This document shows positions 1-6,647 of a DNA stretch of 6,957 nt, one piece after another; the stretch's first letter is position 1; each line of letters opens with the position of its first letter. This DNA comes from an uncultured Megasphaera sp. (lineage in GTDB: Bacteria > Bacillota > Negativicutes > Veillonellales > Megasphaeraceae): contig CABQJB010000109.1 in NCBI GenBank assembly GCA_902464195.1, positions 1 to 6,957 on the forward strand. Reading direction: 5' to 3'. A model generated the notes under the pieces. It had not been told where the DNA came from, did no database searches, and worked only from the letters and a program-made list of their open reading frames with translations. The position numbers and the translations under genes were made by a program.

Positions 1-1422
1 GACCTGACCTGGGAAAGCCGCGGCGAAGACCACGACCCCGATATGATTGTGAAAGTCGAAAAGCGCAAGCGCAAACGCCAGCCCCAGCCGCCGTTCACGA
101 CGTCGACGATGCAGCAGGAATGTGTCAGCAAGCTTAACTTCGGCGCCAAGAAGACGATGATGCTGGCCCAGCAGCTCTATGAAGGCCTCGATATGGGCAA
201 TCAGGGCCACGTCGGCCTCATTACCTACATGCGTACGGACTCGGTCCGCATTAACGACGATATGATCCAGGCCGCACGAGAATTCATTACATCCAACTAC
301 GGCGAAGAATACATTCCCGATAAGCCCCGCGTCTACAAAACGAAACAGACCAGTCAGGATGCGCACGAAGCCATCCGTCCGACGTCGCTGGAACTGACGC
401 CATATAAGGTATCGGAATTCCTGTCCCGCGACCAGCTGCGCCTGTATACGCTCATCTGGAACCGCTTCCTGGCCAGTCAGATGGAATCGGTCGAAACGGA
501 ACACATGGCCATCATCATCGGCAGTGGCCGCTACGAACTGCGGGCTGCAGGCTACAAAGTCCTGTTCAAAGGCTTTACGGAACTCTACGAAGACGCCAAG
601 AAGGATAAGACCTTGGCTGAACTGCCCCATATTTCGGCCAATACCGTCGTCCACAACCAGTCCGTCACGCCGCAGCAGCATTTCACTCAGCCGCCGGCAC
701 GCTATACCGAAGCCAGCCTGATTAAGACGCTGGAAGAAAAGGGCATCGGCCGGCCGAGTACGTATGCGCCCATCATGGATACCATCCAGAACCGCAATTA
801 CGTCGAAAAGAAGGACAAACAGTTCGTTCCGACGGAGCTGGGCGTCATCATCGTCGATTTGTTGAAAAAATATTTTGCCCAGATCATCAATGTCGGCTTC
901 ACGGCCCACATGGAAGAAGAGCTGGACGCCATCGAACAGGGCAAGGACACGTACCGCCACGTCCTCCAGGAATTCTATGACGTCTTCAAGCCGGAAATGG
1001 ACGAAGCCGAAGAAAAGATGGAAAAAGTCACCATTTCCGGTCAGGATTCGGGCCAGGTCTGTGAGCTCTGCGGCGCGCCGATGGTCTATAAATTCGGCCG
1101 CTTCGGCAAATTCCTGGCCTGCTCCAATTTCCCGGAATGCCGCAATACCAAGGCCATCGTCGAAGACCTGGGGATTACCTGTCCCAAGTGTGGCAAGGGG
1201 ACGCTCATCAAGCGCAAGTCCAAGCGGGGCCGTGTCTTCTACGGCTGCAGCCAGTATCCGGAATGTGACTTCGTCCTCTGGAACCAGCCTGTCGACAAGA
1301 AGTGTCCTGTTTGTGGCAGTATCATGATTGTCAAACATTATAAAAAAGGACCCGATAAGATTTTCTGCAGCAATGCAGAGTGTGAAAACCATAAAAAAGG
1401 TGAGGTAGTGCATGAAGAATAG
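1..1422 (+). CDS. topA: DNA topoisomerase I (type IA), C-terminal part; 5' end outside window
   Basis: Relaxes negatively supercoiled DNA by cutting one strand through a 5'-phosphotyrosyl link. The frame is open from base 1, so the ATG at 43 is internal and the true start lies upstream; 473 residues are present. The active-site motif ITYMRTDS has its tyrosine at 226-228 (window residue 76). E. coli TopA has it at residue 319, so roughly 220 residues, including the TOPRIM domain, are missing. PFTTSTMQQE and the segment GIGRPSTYAPIM are typical type IA core motifs. The C-terminal tail has three C4 zinc ribbons: Cys pairs at 1060/1069 with 1120/1138, at 1180/1189 with 1246/1264, and at 1303/1312 with 1366/1381. 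The last 11 bases overlap trmFO, which suggests cotranscription and translational coupling. The family call is very secure; the gene is cut by the window edge rather than broken. Confidence 0.97.
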   Translation, partial: DLTWESRGEDHDPDMIVKVEKRKRKRQPQPPFTTSTMQQECVSKLNFGAKKTMMLAQQLYEGLDMGNQGHVGLITYMRTDSVRINDDMIQAAREFITSNYGEEYIPDKPRVYKTKQTSQDAHEAIRPTSLELTPYKVSEFLSRDQLRLYTLIWNRFLASQMESVETEHMAIIIGSGRYELRAAGYKVLFKGFTELYEDAKKDKTLAELPHISANTVVHNQSVTPQQHFTQPPARYTEASLIKTLEEKGIGRPSTYAPIMDTIQNRNYVEKKDKQFVPTELGVIIVDLLKKYFAQIINVGFTAHMEEELDAIEQGKDTYRHVLQEFYDVFKPEMDEAEEKMEKVTISGQDSGQVCELCGAPMVYKFGRFGKFLACSNFPECRNTKAIVEDLGITCPKCGKGTLIKRKSKRGRVFYGCSQYPECDFVLWNQPVDKKCPVCGSIMIVKHYKKGPDKIFCSNAECENHKKGEVVHEE

Positions 1423-2737
1423 TGTCTTAGTCATCGGAGCCGGCCTGGCCGGTTCGGAAGCTGCCTGGCAGCTCGTCCGCCGCGGCATCCCGGTAGAACT
1501 CGTAGAAATGCGGCCGGTCAAATCGTCGCCGGCCCATCACACGGAATATTTCGCAGAACTCGTCTGCAGCAATTCCCTGCGGGCAGCGAATATTGAAAAC
1601 GCCGTCGGCCTCTTGAAGGAAGAAATGCGCCGTCTCGGCTCGCTCATCATGGATGCGGCCGACACGCACCGCGTCCCGGCTGGCGGCGCCCTGGCCGTCG
1701 ACCGCGTCCCCTTCAGCCAGTACGTGACGGAAAAGCTCAAGAATCATCCCCTGGTCACCATCCGCCACGAAGAAGTGACGGAACTGCCGGATGACCAGAT
1801 ATGCATCGTCGCCAGCGGCCCTCTGACCAGTGACGCCCTGGCCGATACCATCCGCCGCCTGACCGGGGAAGACTATTTCCATTTCCACGACGCCGCAGCG
1901 CCTATCGTCGCCGTCGACTCCCTGGATATGACTAAAGTTTACCGCGCCGCCCGCTACGGCAAGGGTGGGGCAGACTATCTCAACTGCCCCTTTACGAAAG
2001 AAGAATATGAAGCTTTCTGGCAGGCCCTGACGACGGCCGAATGTGCCGAACTCCACGACTTTGAAAAAGACGACAGTGTCTTTGAAGGCTGCATGCCCAT
2101 CGAAGTCATGGCCGGCCGCGGCATCGACACCATGCGCTACGGCCCTATGAAGCCTGTCGGCCTGGAATTGCCCGGTACAGGCGAACTGCCTTATGCCGTC
2201 GTCCAGCTCCGTCAGGATAACGGCAGTGCCACGCTGTACAATATTGTCGGCTTCCAGACCCATCTCAAGTTCCCCGAACAGAAACGGGTCTTTTCCATGA
2301 TTCCCGGCCTGGAACACGCCGAATTCGTCCGCTATGGCGTCATGCACCGCAATTCTTATATCAATTCGCCGGAACTGCTCCTGCCGACGCTGCAGCTGCG
2401 CAAACAGCCGAACCTGCTCTTTGCCGGCCAGCTGACCGGTGTCGAAGGGTACCTGGAATCGGCTGCCATGGGCCTGTTGGCCGGTGTCAATGCGGCCCGC
2501 CTCCTGCAAGGGGAAGACGGCCTGACCTTTTCCCGGCGCACGGCTATGGGCGGCCTGAGCCAATATATTTCCAGCGGCCCGAACGACCATTTCCAGCCGA
2601 TGAATATCAACTTCGGCCTCATGGAACCGCTGGGCATCAAGAAACGCATGAAGAAGAAAGAAAAGAACGCCCTCCTGGCTCAGCGGGCGCTCGATGAAAT
2701 TGAACAAATGAAGGGGGATTACCCATGTCTGAATTAA
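1412..2737 (+). CDS. trmFO: Folate- and FAD-dependent tRNA (uracil-54-C5)-methyltransferase TrmFO
   Basis: Makes 5-methyluridine at position 54 (T54) of the tRNA T-loop, using methylenetetrahydrofolate as carbon donor and reduced FAD; cytoplasmic. The 441 residues match the usual length of about 435-440. The N-terminal dinucleotide-binding motif GAGLAGSE (residues 9-16) binds FAD. AELVCSNS holds Cys52 and FEGCMP holds Cys227, matching the two functionally important cysteines of the B. subtilis enzyme (C53 and C226, from memory). The C-terminal FAGQLTGVEGYLESAAMG block is the family's conserved FAD-contact region. The ATG at 1412 is chosen because AAGGTGAGG (1397-1405) lies 6 bases upstream and it leads straight into the Rossmann strand. 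The gene overlaps topA by 11 bases and, with the hslV start at 2725, hslV by 13. It sits beside topA as in Bacillus, but xerC does not follow it. Confidence 0.97.
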   Translation: MKNSVLVIGAGLAGSEAAWQLVRRGIPVELVEMRPVKSSPAHHTEYFAELVCSNSLRAANIENAVGLLKEEMRRLGSLIMDAADTHRVPAGGALAVDRVPFSQYVTEKLKNHPLVTIRHEEVTELPDDQICIVASGPLTSDALADTIRRLTGEDYFHFHDAAAPIVAVDSLDMTKVYRAARYGKGGADYLNCPFTKEEYEAFWQALTTAECAELHDFEKDDSVFEGCMPIEVMAGRGIDTMRYGPMKPVGLELPGTGELPYAVVQLRQDNGSATLYNIVGFQTHLKFPEQKRVFSMIPGLEHAEFVRYGVMHRNSYINSPELLLPTLQLRKQPNLLFAGQLTGVEGYLESAAMGLLAGVNAARLLQGEDGLTFSRRTAMGGLSQYISSGPNDHFQPMNINFGLMEPLGIKKRMKKKEKNALLAQRALDEIEQMKGDYPCLN

Positions 2738-2739
2738 TG
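2711..2739 (+). promoter_or_regulatory. hslV translation start region with two candidate ATGs
   Basis: AAGGGGGAT (2711-2719) is a G-rich Shine-Dalgarno-like element 5 bases before the ATG at 2725. A second in-frame ATG at 2737 overlaps the trmFO stop as TAATG, the classic arrangement for coupled re-initiation, but has no Shine-Dalgarno at proper distance. The first gives MSELMSTEFHATTI, the second MSTEFHATTI. The choice matters because the N-terminus of HslV is its active site. Confidence 0.6.
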
Positions 2740-3276
2740 TCTACTGAATTCCACGCTACTACGATCTGCGCCGTCCAGCGCGACGGCAAGACGGCTATTG
2801 CCGGCGACGGCCAGGTCACGATGGGCAATGCCGTCATCATGAAAGGGACGGCCCAGAAAGTCCGCCGCCTTTATCACGGCAAGATCATCAGCGGCTTTGC
2901 CGGTTCTGTTGCCGATGCCTTTACCTTATTCGACCATTTTGAAGAAAAATTGAACGAACACAACGGCAATCTCGTTCGCAGTGCCGTCGAACTGGCCAAG
3001 GACTGGCGGTCCGACAAGATCCTCCACAAGCTGGAAGCTCTGCTCCTGGTGGCTGACAGCCAGCGCATCCTGCTCATTTCCGGCAACGGCGAAGTCATTG
3101 AACCGGACGACGGTGTCCTGGCCATCGGTTCCGGCGGCAACTATGCCCTGGCTTCGGCACGGGCCCTCATGCAGAACACGGATCTGTCGGCCCGGGAAAT
3201 CGCCGAAAAGTCCCTGCACATTGCAGCCGATATCTGCGTCTATACCAACCACAATGTCATTGTCGAAGAAATTTAA
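2725..3276 (+). CDS. hslV: ATP-dependent protease proteolytic subunit HslV (ClpQ/CodW)
   Basis: Peptidase of the cytoplasmic HslUV protease: a double hexameric ring of proteasome-beta-like subunits that degrades proteins unfolded by HslU. It is 183 residues from 2725, or 179 from 2737. Conserved blocks: HATTI (residues 10-14, with Thr12 aligned to catalytic Thr1 of E. coli HslV), GDGQVT (27-32, Asp28 matching Asp17), Lys45 matching Lys33 after a one-residue insertion, GFAGSVADAFTLF, and GSGGNYALA. As in B. subtilis CodW and S. aureus HslV (recalled sequences), the TTI block is preceded by an N-terminal extension, so the nucleophile is either a Thr exposed by processing or a Ser exposed by Met removal. 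The start at 2725 is favoured by its Shine-Dalgarno; 2737 is supported by the TAATG overlap with trmFO. The gene ends 15 bases before hslU, its partner. Confidence 0.96.
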   Translation: MSELMSTEFHATTICAVQRDGKTAIAGDGQVTMGNAVIMKGTAQKVRRLYHGKIISGFAGSVADAFTLFDHFEEKLNEHNGNLVRSAVELAKDWRSDKILHKLEALLLVADSQRILLISGNGEVIEPDDGVLAIGSGGNYALASARALMQNTDLSAREIAEKSLHIAADICVYTNHNVIVEEI

Positions 3277-3291
3277 GAAAGAGGTATTTTC

Positions 3292-4695
3292 ATGGAAAAA
3301 ACAGAATTGACGCCAAAACAAATCGTGGCGGAATTGAATAAATACATCGTCGGCCAGGGAGAAGCCAAGAAATCCGTCTCTATCGCCCTGCGCAACCGCT
3401 GGCGCCGCAAACGCCTGAGCGAAGACATGCAGGATGAAATCATCCCCAAGAATATCCTGCTCATCGGGCCGACTGGCGTCGGCAAGACGGAAATCGCCCG
3501 CCGTCTGGCCAAGCTCGTCGGCGCGCCGTTCATCAAAGTCGAAGCGACGAAATACACCGAAGTCGGTTATGTCGGCCGCGACGTCGAACAGATGATCCGC
3601 GACCTCGTGGCCAATGCCATCCGCATGGTCCAGGAACAGGAAAGCCAGCGCTATGAAGAAAAGGCCGAAGAAGAAGCCAACAAGCGCATCCTCCAGGTCT
3701 TCTGGCCCAAGAAGTCCATCAAGGAAAAAGTCAAGAACCCGATGGACGTCTTCTTCAGCAGCGATGATGACGATGATGAAACGCCGGAAGAACCGAAGCA
3801 GCTCGAAGAACCGAAGTCCGACCGCCGGCAGAAGATGTTCGAAGACATTTGCGCCCATAAGATGGACGACCGGGAAATCGAAGTCGAAGTGGCTGAACAG
3901 AACCAGGGTTTCCAGGGCATCCTGACGGGCAATTCGACGGAAGAACTGACCAACAACTTCCAGGAAATGCTGGGCAGCATCATGCCGAAAAAGAAGAAGA
4001 AAAAGAAGATGACTGTCGCCAAGGCCCGGGAAATCTTCAAGGAAGAAGAATTGGAAAAATGCCTGGACATGGACATCATCGTCGACAAGGCCATCGAAGC
4101 GACGGAAGAATCGGGTATCGTCTTCATCGACGAATTCGATAAGATCGCTGAAAAAGGCCGTTCCAACGGACCTGACGTCTCCCGCGAAGGCGTACAGCGC
4201 GACATCCTGCCCATCGTTGAAGGAGCTACGGTCAACACCAAGTACGGCCCGGTCAAGACGGACCACATCCTCTTCATCGCTGCCGGTGCCTTCCACGTAT
4301 CCAAGCCGAGCGACCTCATTCCGGAACTGCAGGGCCGTTTCCCGATCCGCGTCGAACTCCAGTCCCTGACGGTTGACGATTTCCGCCGCATCCTGACTGA
4401 ACCGAACCAGTCCCTGGTCAAACAGTATAAAGCGCTCCTGGAAACGGACGGCGTCACCCTGGAATTCACTGACGACGGCATCGATGCCATTGCTGAATAT
4501 GCATACCGCGTCAACTTGGAAACGGAAAACATCGGCGCCCGCCGGCTGCACACGATTTTGGAAAAAATCCTCGAAGATGTGGCTTATGAAGCACCGGATA
4601 TCGACGAAAAGCACATCGTCGTCAATAAAGAATTCGTCTCGGGCAAGCTGAACGACGTTGTCCAGAATGTCGACTTGAGCCATTATATTTTATAA
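3292..4695 (+). CDS. hslU: ATP-dependent protease ATPase/unfoldase subunit HslU (ClpY/CodX)
   Basis: AAA+ hexamer that unfolds substrates and feeds them into HslV. At 467 residues it is full length for a Firmicutes HslU. Visible motifs: Walker A GPTGVGKT (59-66), pore loop GYVG (92-95, Tyr93), the inserted I domain (about 110-245) with an acidic stretch (158-163) and seven consecutive lysines (233-239), Walker B FIDE (278-281), GVQRDILP in the sensor region, GRFPIR with Arg349 in the arginine-finger region, and sensor 2 GAR (415-417). The C-terminal tail DLSHYIL resembles the HslU tail that docks into HslV pockets and activates the protease. GAAAGAGG (3277-3284) lies 7 bases before the ATG. 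It is cotranscribed with hslV. In Bacillus codY follows; here a methyltransferase gene begins 12 bases after the stop. Confidence 0.98.
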   Translation: MEKTELTPKQIVAELNKYIVGQGEAKKSVSIALRNRWRRKRLSEDMQDEIIPKNILLIGPTGVGKTEIARRLAKLVGAPFIKVEATKYTEVGYVGRDVEQMIRDLVANAIRMVQEQESQRYEEKAEEEANKRILQVFWPKKSIKEKVKNPMDVFFSSDDDDDETPEEPKQLEEPKSDRRQKMFEDICAHKMDDREIEVEVAEQNQGFQGILTGNSTEELTNNFQEMLGSIMPKKKKKKKMTVAKAREIFKEEELEKCLDMDIIVDKAIEATEESGIVFIDEFDKIAEKGRSNGPDVSREGVQRDILPIVEGATVNTKYGPVKTDHILFIAAGAFHVSKPSDLIPELQGRFPIRVELQSLTVDDFRRILTEPNQSLVKQYKALLETDGVTLEFTDDGIDAIAEYAYRVNLETENIGARRLHTILEKILEDVAYEAPDIDEKHIVVNKEFVSGKLNDVVQNVDLSHYIL

Positions 4696-4707
4696 AACGG
4701 GGGGACT

Positions 4708-5934
4708 ATGAACCGACCTTATGCGAAATTAACGATTACCAAGAAAGGGGAACGGGCTGCCCGCAGCGGCCATCCCTGGGTCTATGGTGAAGAAGTGACC
4801 CATGTCGAAGGCACGTACCAGACAGGGGACATCGTCGACGTCTATAGCGACAAAGACCGCTATCTCGGTACGGGCTTTGCCAACGATATTTCTAAGATCC
4901 GCGTGCGCATCGTGTCGCGCAATGCCAACGACCGCTTCGACGAAGCTTTCTGGCAGCGACGGGTCAAATATGCCCTGGACTACCGCAAGACCGTCATGGG
5001 TGATAAGGATTTCGCCTGCTGCCGCCTCATCTTCGGCGACGCCGACGACATGCCGGGCCTGACGGTAGACCGCTATAACGACGTCCTCGTCGCCCAGACC
5101 CTGTGCTACGGCATGGACCAGGTGAAACCGGTCATCTTCAAGGCCCTCGTCGACGAACTGGCTGCCATGGGCGTCACCATCCGCGGCATTTATGAACGGA
5201 ACGATGTCAAAGTCCGTAAGCTGGATGGCATGGAAGAGTATAAAGGCTGGTATCAGGCCGACTTCCTGCCCCAGCCGGGCAGCGTCTTGACGACCATCGA
5301 CGAAAACGGTATCCTCTACGATGTCGATGTGGAAAATGGCCAGAAGACGGGATTCTTCCTGGACCAGAAATACAACCGCCTGGCTGTCGCCAAAATCGCC
5401 GCCGGCAAACACGTCCTGGACTGCTTCACCCATACCGGGGCCTTTGCCCTCAATGCGGCCAAGGGTGGGGCGGCCAGCGTCACAGCTGTCGACATTTCCC
5501 AGGAAGCCGTCGACATGACTAATGAAAATATCCGCCGCAATGGACTGGAAGCTATCGTTACAGCCAAGCAGGCCAACGTCTTCGACCTCTTGACCGACCT
5601 GGCCGACCACAAATGTCATGACTATGATTTCATCATCCTCGACCCGCCGGCCTTCACCAAGTCGGGCCATACTGTCCGCAACGCCATCCGGGGCTATAAG
5701 GAAATCAACCTGAAAGCCATGAAACTCCTGCCCCGCGGCGGCTACCTCGCGACCTGTTCGTGCTCCCACTTCATGCGCGACGACCTGTTCCGCCAGATGC
5801 TCCACGACGCCGCCAAAGACGCCGGCGTCCGCCTCCGCCAAATCGAAGGCCGTCAGCAGTCGCCGGACCATCCCATCCTCTGGAACGTCCCGGAAACGAA
5901 TTACCTGAAATTCTACCTGTTCCAGGTTGTGTGA
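4708..5934 (+). CDS. Class I SAM-dependent rRNA cytosine methyltransferase, RlmI/YwbD type (PUA plus methyltransferase)
   Basis: Likely methylates C5 of a cytosine in 23S rRNA, by analogy with E. coli RlmI (m5C1962); the exact target here is inference. The 408 residues comprise an N-terminal PUA RNA-binding domain (about 1-80, with SGHPWVYGEEV and GTGFAN), a middle alpha/beta segment, and a Rossmann methyltransferase domain. Motif I VLDCFTHTGAF lies at 236-246, the acidic SAM contact in AVDIS follows, motif IV DPPAF lies at 312-316, and CSCSH at 350-354 is in the catalytic-cysteine position of this family. There is no membrane or export signal. The start at 4708 fits the PUA N-terminus. Its ribosome site is unusual: a run of six G (4699-4704) only 3 bases from the ATG, so initiation may lean on coupling to hslU, 12 bases upstream. 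It is the last gene of the operon and replaces codY of the Bacillus order. Confidence 0.92.
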   Translation: MNRPYAKLTITKKGERAARSGHPWVYGEEVTHVEGTYQTGDIVDVYSDKDRYLGTGFANDISKIRVRIVSRNANDRFDEAFWQRRVKYALDYRKTVMGDKDFACCRLIFGDADDMPGLTVDRYNDVLVAQTLCYGMDQVKPVIFKALVDELAAMGVTIRGIYERNDVKVRKLDGMEEYKGWYQADFLPQPGSVLTTIDENGILYDVDVENGQKTGFFLDQKYNRLAVAKIAAGKHVLDCFTHTGAFALNAAKGGAASVTAVDISQEAVDMTNENIRRNGLEAIVTAKQANVFDLLTDLADHKCHDYDFIILDPPAFTKSGHTVRNAIRGYKEINLKAMKLLPRGGYLATCSCSHFMRDDLFRQMLHDAAKDAGVRLRQIEGRQQSPDHPILWNVPETNYLKFYLFQVV

Positions 5935-6066
5935 AGTTAGTGGCTCGTGGTTAGTGGTTAGTAACTCGCTAGTTATCCTCATCGTATGTGTAGTTCCTTT
6001 CTCACAGAGAAAACCTTTAAATTTAAAACCATCTGCTAACCACTAACTGCTAGCCACTAACAACTT
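5934..6066. repeat. Long inverted-repeat element built from TTAGTGG-type heptads
   Basis: The left arm (5937-5971) reads as successive 7-mers: TTAGTGG, CTCGTGG, TTAGTGG, TTAGTAA, CTCGCTA. The right arm (about 6033-6061), read on the minus strand, gives TTAGTGG, CTAGCAG, TTAGTGG, TTAGCAG. The arms match as inverted repeats: GTTAGTGGTTAG (5950-5961 against 6036-6047), TTAGTGGCT (5937-5945 against 6052-6060) and AAGTT (5934-5938 against 6062-6066). The 74-base interior holds small hairpins TAACT/AGTTA (5962-5975) and TTTCTC/GAGAAA (5998-6012), and the palindrome TTTAAATTTAAA (6016-6027). It begins at the last base of the methyltransferase stop codon and ends at the terminator, so it would form a large hairpin in the operon's 3' untranslated RNA. 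No coding sequence is seen. A short interspersed or MITE/REP-like element is the best guess; its identity is unknown. Confidence 0.75.
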
Positions 6067-6098
6067 AAAAGGGCTGTCGCATGTGCGACAGCCCTTTT
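6067..6098. terminator. Bidirectional intrinsic terminator between convergent genes
   Basis: A perfect 15-bp inverted repeat: AAAAGGGCTGTCGCA (6067-6081) pairs with 6084-6098, leaving a minimal TG centre (in practice a 4-base loop). The GC-rich stem is flanked by four A on the left and four T on the right, so it can act in both directions. It ends transcription of the plus-strand operon and of the minus-strand DUF898 gene, whose stop codon is one base away. Confidence 0.93.
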
Positions 6099-6099
6099 A

Positions 6100-6414
6100 C
6101 TATTCCCTAAAATGCGTATGTTTGACCCGCCAGGCGGTCATCTTGTTGAACAGCCAGAAACCATAGATGCCCAGCGTGATGATTGTGAAGAACCACCATT
6201 TGATGTAGCTGCCGAAGAGCTGCAGCCCTGTTCCATCAAAAGTGAGACGCTGGCCGTCAATGATCGTATTGCGGCAGATCCAGCGGCGGAACATGACTTC
6301 GCCCCAAGGATAGGCGATACCGAAGGTACAAATCGTAATGATGAGTAAGATGAGGCCATAGCCGATAAATCCGAGTACAGATCCTTCAAATTTCGATTCC
6401 CTTTGTAATAACAT
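6100..6414 (-). CDS. Small DUF898 (YjgN-like) membrane protein
   Basis: A 104-residue integral membrane protein of unknown function. Residues 13-37 (from VLGFIGYG to GIAYPW) and about 69-90 (from SYIKWW to YGFWLF) are hydrophobic and likely membrane-spanning. Between them lies a polar segment with FRRW and TIIDGQRLTFDGTG. The two halves look like a duplication: IITICTFGIAYPW resembles IITLGIYGFW, each followed by a Trp/Arg-rich stretch. This pattern, the TIIDG...F.GTG block and the C-terminal WRVKHTHF match my memory of DUF898 proteins. The ATG at 6414 has a strong Shine-Dalgarno, AAGGGAGGA on the minus strand (6420-6428), 5 bases upstream. The gene is monocistronic and convergent to the operon, with which it shares a terminator, and divergent from the tRNA gene. 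No substrate or partner can be inferred. Confidence 0.85.
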   Translation of the reverse strand: MLLQRESKFEGSVLGFIGYGLILLIITICTFGIAYPWGEVMFRRWICRNTIIDGQRLTFDGTGLQLFGSYIKWWFFTIITLGIYGFWLFNKMTAWRVKHTHFRE

Positions 6415-6445
6415 AGAAATCCTCCCTTATGATATGTATAGGGAT

Positions 6446-6474
6446 ATAATACCATATTTTATGTTTGACCAATA
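6446..6474 (-). promoter_or_regulatory. Putative promoter of the DUF898 gene
   Basis: On the minus strand an extended -10, TGG-TATTAT (TATTAT at 6451-6446, TGG at 6454-6452), lies upstream of the Shine-Dalgarno. No good -35 is present: 17-bp spacing gives TATTGG (6474-6469) and 15-bp spacing gives TTGGTC (6472-6467). The extended -10 may compensate. The -35 zone overlaps that of the divergent tRNA promoter. Confidence 0.5.
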
Positions 6475-6494
6475 GGAGGGAAGCATGGTAGAAT
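6465..6494 (+). promoter_or_regulatory. Sigma-70/SigA-type promoter of tRNA-Leu
   Basis: TTGACC (6465-6470, five of six consensus bases) is separated by 18 bp from TAGAAT (6489-6494), with TGG directly upstream of the -10 as an extended element. Transcription would start near 6501, a few bases before the mature tRNA 5' end, as expected for a single tRNA transcript with a short leader. Confidence 0.75.
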
Positions 6495-6506
6495 AAAAAG
6501 GTACTT

Positions 6507-6590
6507 GCGAGTGTGGCGGAATGGCAGACGCACCAGACTTAGGATCTGGCGCCTCACGGCGTGAGGGTTCAAGTCCCTCCACTCGCACCA
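6507..6590 (+). tRNA. tRNA-Leu, anticodon UAG, CCA encoded
   Basis: A complete class II tRNA. The acceptor stem GCGAGTG (6507-6513) pairs perfectly with CACTCGC (6580-6586), followed by discriminator A and an encoded CCA (6588-6590). The D stem is GCG/CGC (6516-6518 with 6529-6531) and its loop contains GG. The anticodon stem CCAGA/TCTGG (6533-6537 with 6545-6549) closes loop CTTAGGA, putting anticodon TAG at 6540-6542, which reads CUA and probably other CUN leucine codons. The long variable arm (6550-6562) folds as CGCC-TCAC-GGCG, typical of leucine tRNA. The T arm GAGGG-TTCAAGT-CCCTC gives the usual TTC loop. It has its own promoter and terminator. Confidence 0.97.
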
Positions 6591-6594
6591 AGCT

Positions 6595-6630
6595 GACAAC
6601 CATCGCCTTGAGTGATGGTTGTCTTTTTTT
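6595..6630 (+). terminator. Intrinsic terminator of tRNA-Leu
   Basis: GACAACCATC (6595-6604) pairs perfectly with GATGGTTGTC (6614-6623) around a 9-base loop, followed by seven T (6624-6630). It begins 4 bases after the CCA end, so the tRNA is transcribed alone. Confidence 0.95.
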
Positions 6631-6647
6631 GCTACCCCTATAAAATA

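Noticed and set aside
43..45. ATG at 43 as the topA start
   Set aside because: The frame is open to base 1 with in-frame coding, there is no ribosome site, and a start here would delete the TOPRIM domain.
1427..2707. 426-codon open frame antisense to trmFO
   Set aside because: A shadow of GC-rich, C-ending codons on the sense strand; its translation matches no family I know, while trmFO is certain.
3988..4008. A-rich run in hslU that might be a slippage or frameshift site
   Set aside because: It encodes seven lysines in the I domain, where HslU proteins normally have a basic stretch, and the frame continues normally into Walker B.
2926..4683. 585-codon antisense frame spanning hslV and hslU
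   Set aside because: Phe/Asp/Val-rich low-information product that mirrors the sense codons of hslU; no plausible family or translation signal.
4729..5982. 417-codon antisense frame across the methyltransferase gene
   Set aside because: Its N-terminus (LLTTNHEPLT) is just a translation of the heptad repeats and the rest is the complement of a confirmed gene.
5935..6061. CRISPR array suggested by repeated TTAGTGG units
   Set aside because: Units are 7 bp, adjacent and inverted between arms, with no unique spacers of regular size and no cas genes.
6474..6493. Mini-ORF: AGGAGGG, ATG at 6485, then Val-Glu-stop
   Set aside because: It overlaps the tRNA promoter -10 and would lie upstream of the expected transcript start; three codons cannot be supported as a gene.
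6563..6590. tRNA 3' end as a phage or island attachment site
   Set aside because: No second copy of the T-arm/acceptor sequence occurs in the window, and no integrase gene is present.
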